64,000 nt of DNA. Source: Orobanche coerulescens. Lineage: Eukaryota > Streptophyta > Magnoliopsida > Lamiales > Orobanchaceae. The first letter of the stretch is position 1. Each line of letters begins with the position of its first letter. The translations under genes were made by a program, and so were the position numbers. Shown piece after piece: positions 44,001 through 54,353 of the stretch. Under the pieces are notes generated by a model, which was not told the origin of the DNA, did not search any database, and saw nothing but the letters and a program-made list of their open reading frames with translations. Where the stretch lies: the NCBI GenBank assembly GCA_033398695.1, contig CM065806.1:48075001-48139000 (forward strand), given 5' to 3'.

Positions 44001-44657
44001 TAACAGGTTCAAAGTCCAGTAGTCAGTCAAGACGCATCATGACTGGGCATCATGAGCGACGACACGTCCCTCACGCGAGCCAGAATCTCTGACGCATGTC
44101 GGGCCCTAACGCACACAGTGACGTTCGGTGCCCGGCAGCTGGCACTCTTTCACTAGTTCGATCATAACTTCTTCGTCCAGACTCGGATTGACTCTCCATT
44201 TGAACCATTGGAAATCTAACTCAATTATCTACAATATTTCTTATTTTCATAATTTTTGAACTTCTCAAAAATTCGTGGTGATTATTCAAAGTTGATAATT
44301 GTCCACGACACATTTCCAGAAAATGTCCACTTTTATTTCTATTAGCATTTTCGGTGCTCCTTTCTTATTTTAAATAGTCCACGACCACAAATACATCGCC
44401 GATACATCCAAATAAATTTATAATCTCCTATTTAGTCCGGATAATTTCTCTAATTCTCATTGAATAATTTATCGGAGAATACAACGTTGGCCACCATCAT
44501 ATTCTTACCAATAATTATTCGACGATAGTAGAAAATATTACCCGACATATTACTCTCGTTTACTCAATATTACGTCCAGAACCAAAACCAAATTTCATAT
44601 TACCAGTATTCCAACAAGGTCACTATAAAATATTATTCTAAAATTCAGGATATTACA
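41082..44657 (-). repeat. LARD-like element 3' LTR (3,576 bp)
   Basis: On the minus strand it starts TGTAATATCCTGAAT (44657) and ends CTGTGGGTGTTACA (41082). It contains a minisatellite (42285-42425), a GAGGCAAGTACTC splice-donor-like site (about 42537-42549) and CpG-rich motifs such as AGCGTGCGCTAA and ACGTACGTAAG (43198-43240). Open frames inside are short and unsupported. Confidence 0.84.
42285..42425 (-). repeat. Minisatellite in LARD-like LTR
   Basis: Two units with GATGATCCCGTCGGACCAAC or GATGATCCCATCGGACCAAC and ATCCAGCGCAC, the complement of the repeat at 53109-53275. The right LTR carries the same pair at about 48050-48195. Confidence 0.85.
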
Positions 44658-44675
44658 TACTACCCCCCTTAAAAA
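44658..44675 (-). other. LARD-like element polypurine tract
   Basis: Read on the minus strand: TTTTTAAGGGGGGTAGTA next to the LTR start. Beyond it is TTTCGAGGACGAAACTTA, a motif also found before the LTRs of T1, T2 and S. Confidence 0.85.
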
Positions 44676-46846
44676 TAAGTTTCGTCCTCGAAACTTGCCA
44701 TTCTGTCACAAACAAGTGCCCAAACTAGAAAATCCAAAATCATCAATGGACAATCATTGTCACAGTCGAATAACCAAAACAATATACTTACAAATGCGTG
44801 AAGTCGATGATCTCCTGCAATACTAGCACATGACCCCACTTTAAAATGCTTACAATTACAATTTCACAAATTTCAACAAAATATATCGTTATAACTCAAT
44901 TATGGAACAATCCATCCGTGTCATAGCTTGTCTATCTGATCGCACAGTCAAGTTCCAATCCTGATAAAAACCAATAATACACAATATATCTGTGAAACAA
45001 CTGCCCAAAACAGTGGCAACAAATCCCGAAACATCGACACAAAGTCCGAACGCTCATACGATCAATAACAATGGTCAACCAATAAATTAACCGAGAATAT
45101 CATCAACATGATAAACTCCAATATGACCAACAAAAGGTCAAAACACAACCGAAAATATCATCCACATGATAAACGCAAATACTACCAACGAACGATCAAC
45201 AATAACTGAGAATACCCTCACACGGTAAGCTCCAACATGATCAACACATAACCACAGGGACAGATATACGAAAGAATAAATCAAAACGTTATACAGATCA
45301 CATACATTGGATCTCCTAGAAACACACCCGACTGTTGAAAATACCCCTCGGGCGTATGAACAACCAGTCACAACCCATCGAATATACCCAATCATACTCC
45401 AATCAATATGGCTCAAAAGTCAAAAATCACCATAGCAAAATCACGCTACTACCACACCAATAGAGCCACATAGCACATATGCCTTGGTTTCACAAAACCC
45501 GAAGTTCCAAAATCATATTCTGTACTGAATCTACAACACGCGATATATTTCTCTTATCTGATCAACTAACCGGTTATCCCTGGATACTCCAACTACCATG
45601 CTGAAATTCGAATATCTTTTCATCGTACCATTTGATGTGTATCCATCTTATGAATCTTACTCATAACTTCACCATGATATGCATTATGCACTATGTTTGT
45701 ACGTATACCAATCACATTTTTAAATCAGTTTTGAAATCATATGATCTTGTCAACAAAAACCCATTTTCGAATGTCCTTCCAAGAATTTCAAAACTCAAAA
45801 TATCTATATATATTCGTAAGACTAAAAATCAATTTCCAAAAAGTTAAAATGGCTCGCTTATTTCAAGTACTCGATGGCAACTCTTTTCCGAATACACACG
45901 ATATGAAATTATGCAAATAATTGACTACATCCATACCCCTGTATACCAATCCACCTCCACAACAATTCTACTGACATTCGATCGGAAAACCACAAAATAG
46001 AATCCCAAATCTTATTGTGTAGACCTTGTTAAAATCGCTCTTTTCCACAGGTGACTCGCTACATCGACCATTATTTCATCCTAGATTACTTCAATTATGC
46101 CATGATAAAACATGTTTTAAAGACACATTTTTATTTTAATAAAAATACTGTTTCTCAAAATAACTTTTAAGAAAAATAAATTTTCACATTAGCGAGCAAA
46201 ATAGTTTATTCAAAATATATTATTTTGAAAAGTATCATTTTCAGATGTTCAAAAATAGTTTCGTGTATCTCAAAATGAACTAGCATGACTGCATGTTCCT
46301 CTCAACAATCCACAACATTTCTCCCAAATACATAACTCCCTTTTCCAAGTTTAACCGACATATTGATTTTCCATAATCATAATTTCTCAAGATCATCGGT
46401 TCTGTCCCCCACTATTATATTCTGCTACCTCATAATGTAACACGTAATATTTTTCCGAAGGTTTCTCAAAGTACATCAACTTATAACTGTAAATAACCTC
46501 AATGCAATCAAAAATCTAAATACTTACAGATCGTGAAGCTGACGATTACTCGTGATACTGGCATATGTCTCAACTTTATAAATATACTCGATACAGATAT
46601 TTTTCCAAAACATACGTTTTGCAAAATCAGTTTGGCTTAAAATACAGCATATCTTTCCAAAGAATCACGTTAATACTATTTAGATAAATTTAAAACAACC
46701 ACAGTATCACAATGGTAAACTACATAACACACAAGCCCGAGTTAACAACAAAAACCCAGGGCTCTAATACTTGTCAACTAACAACTCGAATGACGTGACA
46801 AAAAAACCACTCGACTCGACCCGACAGCCTAGGTTTCCACAACCTA
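44676..46846 (-). other. Internal region of LARD-like element, no gene found
   Basis: About 2.2 kb of AT-rich sequence with only short open frames that lack recognisable retrotransposon motifs. A few short stretches recur, such as CCGAGAATATCATCAACATG and its variants (45091-45235). Confidence 0.65.
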
Positions 46847-46859
46847 AGCTCGGATACCA
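46847..46859 (-). other. LARD-like element primer binding site
   Basis: On the minus strand TGGTATCCGAGCT lies five bases after the 5' LTR end. It is followed by TAGGTTGTGGAAACCTAGGC, nearly the same as after the S-family PBS (54353 on). Confidence 0.78.
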
Positions 46860-46864
46860 CCTTC

Positions 46865-48437
46865 TGTAACACCCCCAGAGCCATCCAAGAATATTACAGC
46901 ACCGTGGGTCCCACACCGGAACCCAGAAGGCTAAAAGACATTTTCACAAACATTTCAAATACGCCAAAGCGGCGATGACGGTGATATCTTTTAAAAATAT
47001 TGAAAGACCATATAAAATCCATTTATCAAATACCGCCGTAAAATCTCATTTGAAAGTACAGGGCCAAAACGCCAAAACTCAACCGTTTCAAAAGTATACG
47101 TTAAGTCACCGCTTGCACGTATCGACAAAATAGTTTATAAAATGATTTTCCAAAATAAACCCAAGTTCGTAAATGCTAGCAACCCATTTGGAAACACACT
47201 CGCAGCGGATATAACAATTAACTAAAAATACTTTTGCAGCGAAAAATAACATCTAATCAAAGTACTCGATTCACAAACACACGCCATAGCCAGTATCCTG
47301 CGAGAAGCTCATCTCTTCACGACAGCTACAAGATCGATATCCCAAGAACCTAAAGAATAAAGCCCACGACGGGGTCAGCCATAATACTTAACAATGATAA
47401 CGATCCCACCGCATTAAAAATTACATACCAATGAAAATACTAAGTAAGAATACTACCAATATAATCTTACCGCCATAACCTTACAAACTAGTGATAATCC
47501 TTATCAAAATAACCTTTACTATATTGCATGTCTTGTATTCTCGATAACACAATGAATTCGTACACAAACATTTGTACTGTATCCCAGACAATACCCCAGA
47601 TTCCCAAAACGTCATCATAACTCATTGATATGAAATATACCAACTCTGTCCAACCCAATCCATCGGATAATATCATCAAATCTCAACATGATAATCGATT
47701 GTCCACCCAAAGACAAATACCAATAGGGAAATACGGAACATACCTCAAGATACACATTGCCACAACGAATCACGTCAGTCTAATCCAAGATTAGATCAGA
47801 CAACATACGGACATGGTCCTAACACAAGACCTGCAACTGCATACTTATATGACAATGTCAATATGCTTACAGCAATAACAACAACGTATACTTATGGTAA
47901 TCCAACAGTCTAGCACGCACAACATAGATTCCCACGATGATCCTTATTAGATTAACACGTAGTGGATAACCAACAATATACATATGCACAAGTCTCTCCT
48001 ACGAGAAGACCAACAACACATGACACAACATGTCAATCTCAACCTACCCAGGTATTCCAACGATCCAGCGCACAAAGTATAGATTCCCATGATGATCCCG
48101 TCGGACCAACGCATGGTGGAAATACCCGTCCAATGATCCAGCGCACACAGCTATAGATTCCGATGATGATCCCGTCGGACCAACACATGGTGGAGAAACA
48201 ACTATGAGACACAAATGCATGACAACAACAATACACAAATGCATGACAACGACAATATACGAATGTATCACAACATGATCAACACAAAAGGACAAAATGA
48301 TTAGAGTACTTGCCCCGAGTCCTTCGAGAGCAATCTCCCTGTCAAAAACCATCACCGACGATTATCCTCAATGTTCGATGATACAAAATACCACGGACTA
48401 TAGATAACTCATATCCTCATATTTACCCTAATGTATC
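46865..48437 (-). repeat. LARD-like element 5' LTR, truncated
   Basis: Collinear with 41082-42671 and clearly homologous, with scattered changes. It stops at 48437, where S-family sequence begins. About 2 kb of this LTR is not in the window. Confidence 0.84.
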
Positions 48438-48923
48438 TGTAATACCCGAGATTTTCGTTTCCAGATATTTTTGAATTTTGTCGATTGTGCCGATTATTTT
48501 GTTCTGTTGGCGGATAGTGGAATCATGCATTTCAGAGTTTGAGTTTTCCATGTTATTTTTCGTCGCTTGTGCTTCATTGGCTGTTGGTATCCATCGAGTT
48601 GTACCGTTCTTGACGTATTCGCGAATCATGTTGCGTATGGAAGAGCTAGCGCACGCTAGGGATGAAGAATAGCGTACGCTAGGTAAGATGTGTAGCATGC
48701 TACTATCGGACGGAGGCACACGCTAAGTGGTCGGGCAGCAGAGGTAGTAGGTTCTATACTCCGACCAGGCCAGCAGTTAGCGCACGTCGATCGGAATTAC
48801 GCGCACTAATTCGGCAGGTGTAGCGCACGCCAATTCTGCTGCCTAGCGCGCGCTATCGAGGTCGGCATCAGAGAGCAGTAGGATTTTAGGCTTCGGCCAG
48901 ACCCAACAGGTAGCGCACGTTAA
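48438..48923 (+). repeat. S-family LTR fragment
   Basis: The first 486 bases of an S-family LTR (TGTAATACCCGAGATTTTC), ending in the U3 array at GCGCACGTTAA. A second S LTR starts immediately. The two runs are alike base for base apart from scattered changes. Confidence 0.85.
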
Positions 48924-49129
48924 TGTAATACCCGAGATTTTTGTTTCCGGTTATTTTTGAATTTTGTCGATTGTGCCAGTTATTTTGTTCTATTGGCGGA
49001 TAGTGGAATCATGTGTTTCAGAGTTTGAGTTTTCCATGTTATTTTTCGTCGCTCGTGCTTCATTGGTTGTTGGTAGCCATCGAGTTGTACGGTTCTTGAC
49101 GTATTCTCAATTCGTGTTGCGTATGGAAG

Positions 49130-49632
49130 AGCTAGCGCACATTAGGGATGAAAAATAGTGTATGCTAGGTAGGATGTGTAGCACGCTACTATCGGTCGCC
49201 AGCGCACGCTAAGTGGTCGGGCAGCAGAGGCAGTAGGTTCTGGACTCCGACCAGGCCAGCAGTTAGCGCACGTCGACCGGACATTACACATGCTAATTCG
49301 GCAGGTGTAGCGCATGCCAATTCCGATGCCTAGTGCGTGCTATCGAGGTCGGCATCAGAGCGCAGTAGGGTTTTGGGCTTCGGTCATAGCCAACAGGTAG
49401 CGTATGTTACTCGGACGTAGCGCGCGCTGACTTGGCAGGCGTAGCGCACGCTATTAGGCCGAAGTGCGTGCTACCTGGACTGGACAGAGGGGCTTACGGG
49501 GTTCTGGACTGGCCGGCTAGCGCACGCTAGCGTTCGGCCAGCGCGCGCTAAGCAAGGGTCGACCGAAACTTCTGGACCTATCCCAGCCCGAAAGCACACG
49601 CTACCGGTACTTGGCCAGCGCGCGCTAATGCC
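49130..49632 (+). repeat. U3 array of TAGCGCACGCTA palindromic motifs (S family)
   Basis: About sixteen copies of TAGCGCACGCTA, GCGCGCGCTA and decayed forms (TAGTGTATGCTA, TAGTGCGTGCTA) lie in about 500 bases up to the TATA box. Most variants differ by CpG transitions. The same array occurs at 48645-48920 (part) and 59940-60436. Confidence 0.88.
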
Positions 49633-49638
49633 TATGTG

Positions 49639-49647
49639 TATAAATAG
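49639..49647 (+). promoter_or_regulatory. TATA box of S-family LTR
   Basis: TATAAATAG directly after the palindromic array and followed by a C/T-rich start region. Identical boxes are at 55842-55850 and 60446-60454. Confidence 0.8.
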
Positions 49648-50889
49648 GTGGACTTTACCCTAACCTCGTCATTTTTCTTCCCCAACTCTTCTCTTCGACG
49701 ATTTGGTGACTTGGGACGGGGAAGAAGTTGAATCTAAACCAGGGACCATCATCCATCCATATTTTTTAGTGCATAACACGAACTTATCAACATTGAATCA
49801 TATATCACCATACGGATCGAGGTAAATTGGCTTGAACCCTACTTTCGGGATAATTTGGGGGTTTGTCGTGATTTCGTGATTCTAATCCGAAATTGTTGAT
49901 TCCTTTGTTGTTATCTAGTCTTGTTGATCTTAACCTCCAGTTTGGAATTTTGTTTTCATGTTTTTGTTGGGTTGATTTATGTTCTTGAGATATTTTTGGG
50001 GTTTCCACTGACTTTGCCATCTAAACCGAAATTGATGATTCGGTTAAGTGATTCTCGTTGTTTTGATTGTAATCTATGGATTACAATCTCGTTTGTCGAT
50101 TTCGTTTCATCCGGAGCATGATTTCGGATCTCTTGGGAAACCCCTTTGATCCATGTCGTTATTATTATCGAGTTGGGTTTCGAGGAGTACTGTTAACTTC
50201 ATTGTGATGTTGTTCTCGTAGTCTTGGGTCTGCTACTTTGCTCGTCGGAATTGGAGGTTCCGTGGTTGCTCGTTCGAGTCCGTTCATCGTCTCGTTTTGA
50301 TCGTGGTTTCGAGGCAAGTATCTTGCCCATACATTACGTGTTTTGTGGTTTTAATAGTTGGTAATTTATGATATATGCTAAAAGAATTCTTATAAATAAC
50401 TTTCAAAAGAATCGGTATATTTACGATCACAATTTTCTTTAAAGATAACCCGTGTGTTCCCTGAATTAATGTGCTCGATTGAATATGCGTGTTAGTGTTG
50501 AGTACAGAAACGCCTTACTTTCGTGTGATGCCATTTTATGTGATTATGTCATTAGTAAATTTAAAGTTCTAACCTTTTGTTAAGATGTGTGCGTGGAGAC
50601 ATGTGGTTATCGCTGATCATGTGATGTGTAATTAAGGTTGTAACTCCTTTAAGAGGAGGTTGTGCCGTTCGGCGTGGTTGGAAAGGTATTCTCTCTCGTT
50701 GCTATGTGTTTGGTGCTAGTTGCACCAATGGATTATAGAGTTGATGGTAATGTTTCTCGGTAGTGAGTATCTGTCGGACAATATGGCCATTCTAGCAAGG
50801 TACCTCGACTATATATTTTGTGTTTGACTTATGAGAGTTGTGGTTTTGCAAACTATGAGTTGTGAACGCTAGTGTGCGAGTTGTTCATC

Positions 50890-51080
50890 CGCATAGGGAT
50901 GGTTCAACGGGACCTATGGGGCCCGATACTAATGGGTACAGCCGCGGAAGTGGTTTCCCACCCAGGGATGGTCCGACGTGTCCTCTGGGGGCTGATACTA
51001 ATGGGTACGGCCGCAGAAGTGGTTTCCAACCCAGGGATGGTCCGACGGGGCCTCTGGGGGTCGCTACTAATGGGTACGGC
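50890..51080 (+). repeat. Minisatellite in S-family LTR
   Basis: Three units of about 62-63 bp built on AGGGATGGTCCGACGGGGCC, then CTCTGGGGG and ATACTAATGGGTACGGCC. The core GGTCCGACGGGGCCTC is shared with T1. Confidence 0.9.
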
Positions 51081-51437
51081 CACGGGTTACCAGGTGTGGT
51101 TTTTGTGATGTTGATGTTGATGTTTTTGATGATTAATTGTGATATGTTCGGAGTCTCACAATGCTTTGTGCTCGGGGTTTTGATACATTATATATCGAGT
51201 CTTGGTGTTCAGGTAGAATGGCATAAGAGTGATGAGTTGTGTGTAATTTGTCCTTGGAAGTGAATTGATATGGATGGTTGGGTCGTGGACCCTGTGTTTT
51301 GTGAACGGATTTGTAGTTTGGAAAACAATATTTGGGGCTGTGTCCCTATGCGGTTTTCGATAAGTTGAGGATTCATTAATTCAAAAATGTCTTTCCAAAA
51401 CTCCCGAGAGTCTTAAAATGCTTTTCAAATTTATCTA

Positions 51438-51442
51438 CTTGT
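51438..51442 (+). repeat. Target site duplication of solo LTR, left copy
   Basis: CTTGT, identical to 53752-53756. Confidence 0.9.
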
Positions 51443-51589
51443 TGTAATGCCCGGATAATAATGGTGTATTTATCTTGTATTCGACCTTGTATTATTCAAC
51501 TTCGTGATGTTATTAATCGTAGATTGGTTTCCCGTTTTCGTACCCTTACGTTTTTATATCTTCAACCTTTTTCATGCATGGTTCTGCAC

Positions 51590-51985
51590 GTGCTTACGTA
51601 CGCTACGGACTTGCGCTTAACGTACGCTAAGTCTGCTCTATAACGTACGTTATATGTTGAGCTTAACGTACGTAAGCTCAGTAAATTCAAGATCCAACAA
51701 GGGTCGGCGTGTGGGGACCAGATGAAGATTCGTGAAGATCGCCAGCATGAACCTGGACGGTTTTCCAGTTATGCAAGTCAACGACTTAACGTACGCTAAG
51801 GAATAGTTTTAACGTACGCTAAGGTTATAGTTGTTACGTACGTAAATCCTTTAAGATAACGTACGTAAGCCAACACCAGAAACAGTCCAGTGAGCTCTGG
51901 CCAGACGTTAACGTACGCTAATGATGGAGTATAGCATACGCTAATAAGGTTACGTATGTAATAGGCTTCTGGTAACGTACGTAAT
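51590..51985 (+). repeat. U3 array of AACGTACGTAAG motifs in solo LTR
   Basis: More than ten copies of AACGTACGCTAAG, TTACGTACGTAA and variants, in both orientations, ending just before the TATA box. The unit AACGTACGCTA differs from the S-family AGCGCACGCTA by two transitions. Confidence 0.87.
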
Positions 51986-51997
51986 GGCTTATAATTC

Positions 51998-52007
51998 TAT
52001 TTATAAA
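51998..52007 (+). promoter_or_regulatory. TATA box of solo LTR
   Basis: TATTTATAAA, about 556 bases into the LTR and directly after the motif array. Confidence 0.65.
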
Positions 52008-53108
52008 CCTTGACCCCATTTCATTTCTCATCCTTACCTTGGTCGATTATTGGGTTCTGACGACTATCCTTCACCATTTAACTCACTTATCATCATCCTA
52101 GCTCGAGTTTGAAGATCATAGACCATTGGGGATTGGTGTTCAAGCTCTCAGTGTTGAGTTTCTTCAAGTTTCTCCTTGTTCTTCACCACTTTGAGGTAGG
52201 TGATTCTTCACCAACTGGATTAAGTATTCTTAGGGATGTTTTGAGCAAGATTTGAGATTATCAATTCAGTTATATTCAAGTATAGTCGAACATCATGTTG
52301 TTAGAAGTATAATTTCGGTTATGTTTCGGCTCTTCTTCGTTGTTTAGAATATTAATCGAACCTTGTAGTGTTTGGACTCCTAAACATGGTGTCATGAGGC
52401 TACAAACCTGATTATGGCAAATTTATGAAGATTATCAAGTTCTTACGTATTACATGATGAAATAATGCATATTGGGACATTTAAAGGATTGAACTTAGGA
52501 TTACTTCCTTGAAGAAGAAGATGATAATCTAAGAGGAACCTAGTGATTAAGTTCTTATGATGATGCGTAGAAGTGTTTTAGATATCTTAGTATGGAAGAA
52601 ATTGATTAGAAACCTTCTAAGATGAATTTCATGTATCCGACCGAAAGATGCGTTTTAACTTGAATAGTGTTCGACGAAGTTATCGTTCGGACGGGTAGCG
52701 TAGTATTGATTCAACCGATCGAATTGGGGCAGATTTAGTTCACTCGCCATGATAGGGCATAGCATGTCTCATAAATGATCCGTTTGATGGTTAAAACGAT
52801 TATTCGGAACCGTTAGTTATATCGGTATTATTGTTCGTTGAAGGTTTGGATTTTGGCGAGCCGATCGAGTGAGAATTCTCCGAGCAGATTGAAGCCTATT
52901 CGTAGTAGCAATTCTTATCGTCATTTCTAAGGCAAGTATCGTATTTTGAGATTTTCGATCATGTATACTGTTTGTTCGTATTGTTGGACATGAGATTTAT
53001 TTTCGTTAAATTGTCATGATATTCGTTATCGATTGCTTGTATGTTCATATTGATGAACATAGTGATTTTCATACATGTATGTATAAGTTTTGTTTGAGTA
53101 TGTTGTGT

Positions 53109-53275
53109 GATCTATGCTGAGGGCGCTGGATCGGATGTCCACCTCGTGTTGGACCGACGGGATCATCTTGGGATCTATGCTGAGGGCGCTGGATCGTTGG
53201 ACGGGTTTTTCCACCTCGTGTTGGTCCGACGGGATCATCTTGGGATCTATGCTGAGGGCGCTGGATCATTGGAAT
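53109..53275 (+). repeat. Minisatellite in solo LTR
   Basis: Units starting GATCTATGCTGAGGGCGCTG at 53109, 53172 and 53244 (63 and 72 bp apart, third incomplete), with GGTCCGACGGGATCATC. This is the same family as the repeat in the LARD-like LTR. Confidence 0.92.
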
Positions 53276-53751
53276 ACCCATATTGTGTTAATGGAATCAT
53301 GTGGATTCGCATTGTTGGATTCCGGTAGCGGAAGTCCGTATTGTGTATTTTCTTATGCATTGTTGTTGCATATTCGATTTGTGTAATATGATACTTGTAC
53401 TAGCATCGTTTTGCTAACCCCTTCGGGGGTGGACATTTGTTTTGATGTTCAGGTAGCCGAGGAGCGGGAAAACAGTCACAGTACCGACATGACGACGAAG
53501 GGGCTCAGTGATGTTTATTGTTGTTGTGACTTGTCTTTATGATTCATTTTCAGTACTCGAGTACGCGTGTCTTATTAATATTTTGAGATGGTTGTAATAA
53601 TGGACTCATTTGATATGTTTGAACCGGTGTTGTATTTTGAACTTTAATGGTACTGTTGTATTATTTTTATATTTCTTCAAATTACCCTTGTAAATTCTTA
53701 CTTAAAGGATTTACGGTGCTGTAATTATTCCGAATATCTCGGGGTGTTACA

Positions 53752-53756
53752 CTTGT
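53752..53756 (+). repeat. Target site duplication of solo LTR, right copy
   Basis: CTTGT, identical to 51438-51442. S-family LTR sequence resumes after it. Confidence 0.9.
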
Positions 53757-54340
53757 ATCATTCCAATTTTTTTCGGTTTGAACTATTTTATCCAATGAAA
53801 CATCCCGGGGAGTACTTTGTTGAGTTGAATTATGGATTTAATCAAGTTATTATATTCTTGGAGTATGTTACGTGTGGCTCGTATTTGCACTTTATACTTG
53901 TACTAGCAAAACAGTGGAGTTTTGCTAACCCCCGAGAAATCGGGAGTGGATGTCTATATTGCGTCTAGATACATGCAGGTTTTAGGGAGAAAAACACAGG
54001 ACAGGTACGAAGGATGATGGAAGACGAATGATACTAATCCACGAAGGCTAGCTCTGGGTGCAATTAGTCGGAGTTCATTGTGTTGTCCACTCCGCTGTCG
54101 TATTTTCTGTTGTATGAGTTTGTGAGTGTAGTTGACCCTTGCATGGGTATTAGTCAAGATAAAAATGTGCATTTTTAGTTGTATGTTTATGGTGTAAGAC
54201 CAAAGCGGTCTAATGGTTCGTTATTTTGTTACGTCGGCATGTAATGTATTGTGTTATTTCAGTGTCTATCCTGGCAGATCTTCATGGAGAGGGTCTGCGG
54301 CGTGTAATATTCCCGATTAGATTGTGGGGGTGTTACATTT

Positions 54341-54353
54341 ATGGTATCGGGGC
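54341..54353 (+). other. S-family primer binding site
   Basis: TGGTATCGGGGCA three bases after the LTR end. It differs from the initiator tRNA-Met complement TGGTATCAGAGC at two positions. Confidence 0.72.

Larger units (their letters stand above)
41082..48437 (-). mobile_element. LARD-like non-autonomous LTR element, minus strand
   Basis: Two long collinear LTRs in minus orientation (left copy 41082-44657 complete, right copy 46865-48437 cut) flank only 2.2 kb of internal sequence. PBS and polypurine tract on the minus strand fix the orientation. No gag or pol motif appears in any frame of the interior. This fits a large retrotransposon derivative mobilised in trans. LTR ends and minisatellite relate it to the T1, S and solo-LTR families. 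The right end is missing because an S-family copy begins at 48438. Confidence 0.82.
51443..53751 (+). repeat. Solo LTR of a related family (2,309 bp)
   Basis: Starts TGTAATGCCCGGATA, ends ATCTCGGGGTGTTACA and is flanked by perfect CTTGT repeats with no internal region. That is the signature of recombination between the two LTRs of a former full element. It contains a U3 array of AACGTACGTAAG motifs (51590-51985), a TATA box (51998), AAGGCAAGTATC (52930), a minisatellite (53109-53275) and CCCCTTCGGGG (53416-53426). Confidence 0.92.
48924..54337 (+). repeat. S-family 5' LTR (about 3.1 kb plus nested solo LTR)
   Basis: Starts TGTAATACCCGAGATTTTT and ends TGTGGGGGTGTTACA. Without the solo LTR and its duplicated CTTGT it is about 3,100 bp. 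Order: U3 palindromic array (49130-49630), TATA box (49639), a GAGGTAAAT site (49818), GAGGCAAGTA (50311), minisatellite (50890-51080), solo LTR insertion (51443-53751) and a CCCCC/GGG hairpin (53927-53946). Confidence 0.84.

Noticed and set aside
49130..49632. CRISPR or integron-like repeat array
   Set aside because: Motifs are 10-12 bases with irregular spacing and an LTR context; nothing prokaryotic is present.
50862..51263. Open frame of 133 codons over the S minisatellite
   Set aside because: The frame is produced by a repeat unit whose length is near a multiple of three; no protein family signal.
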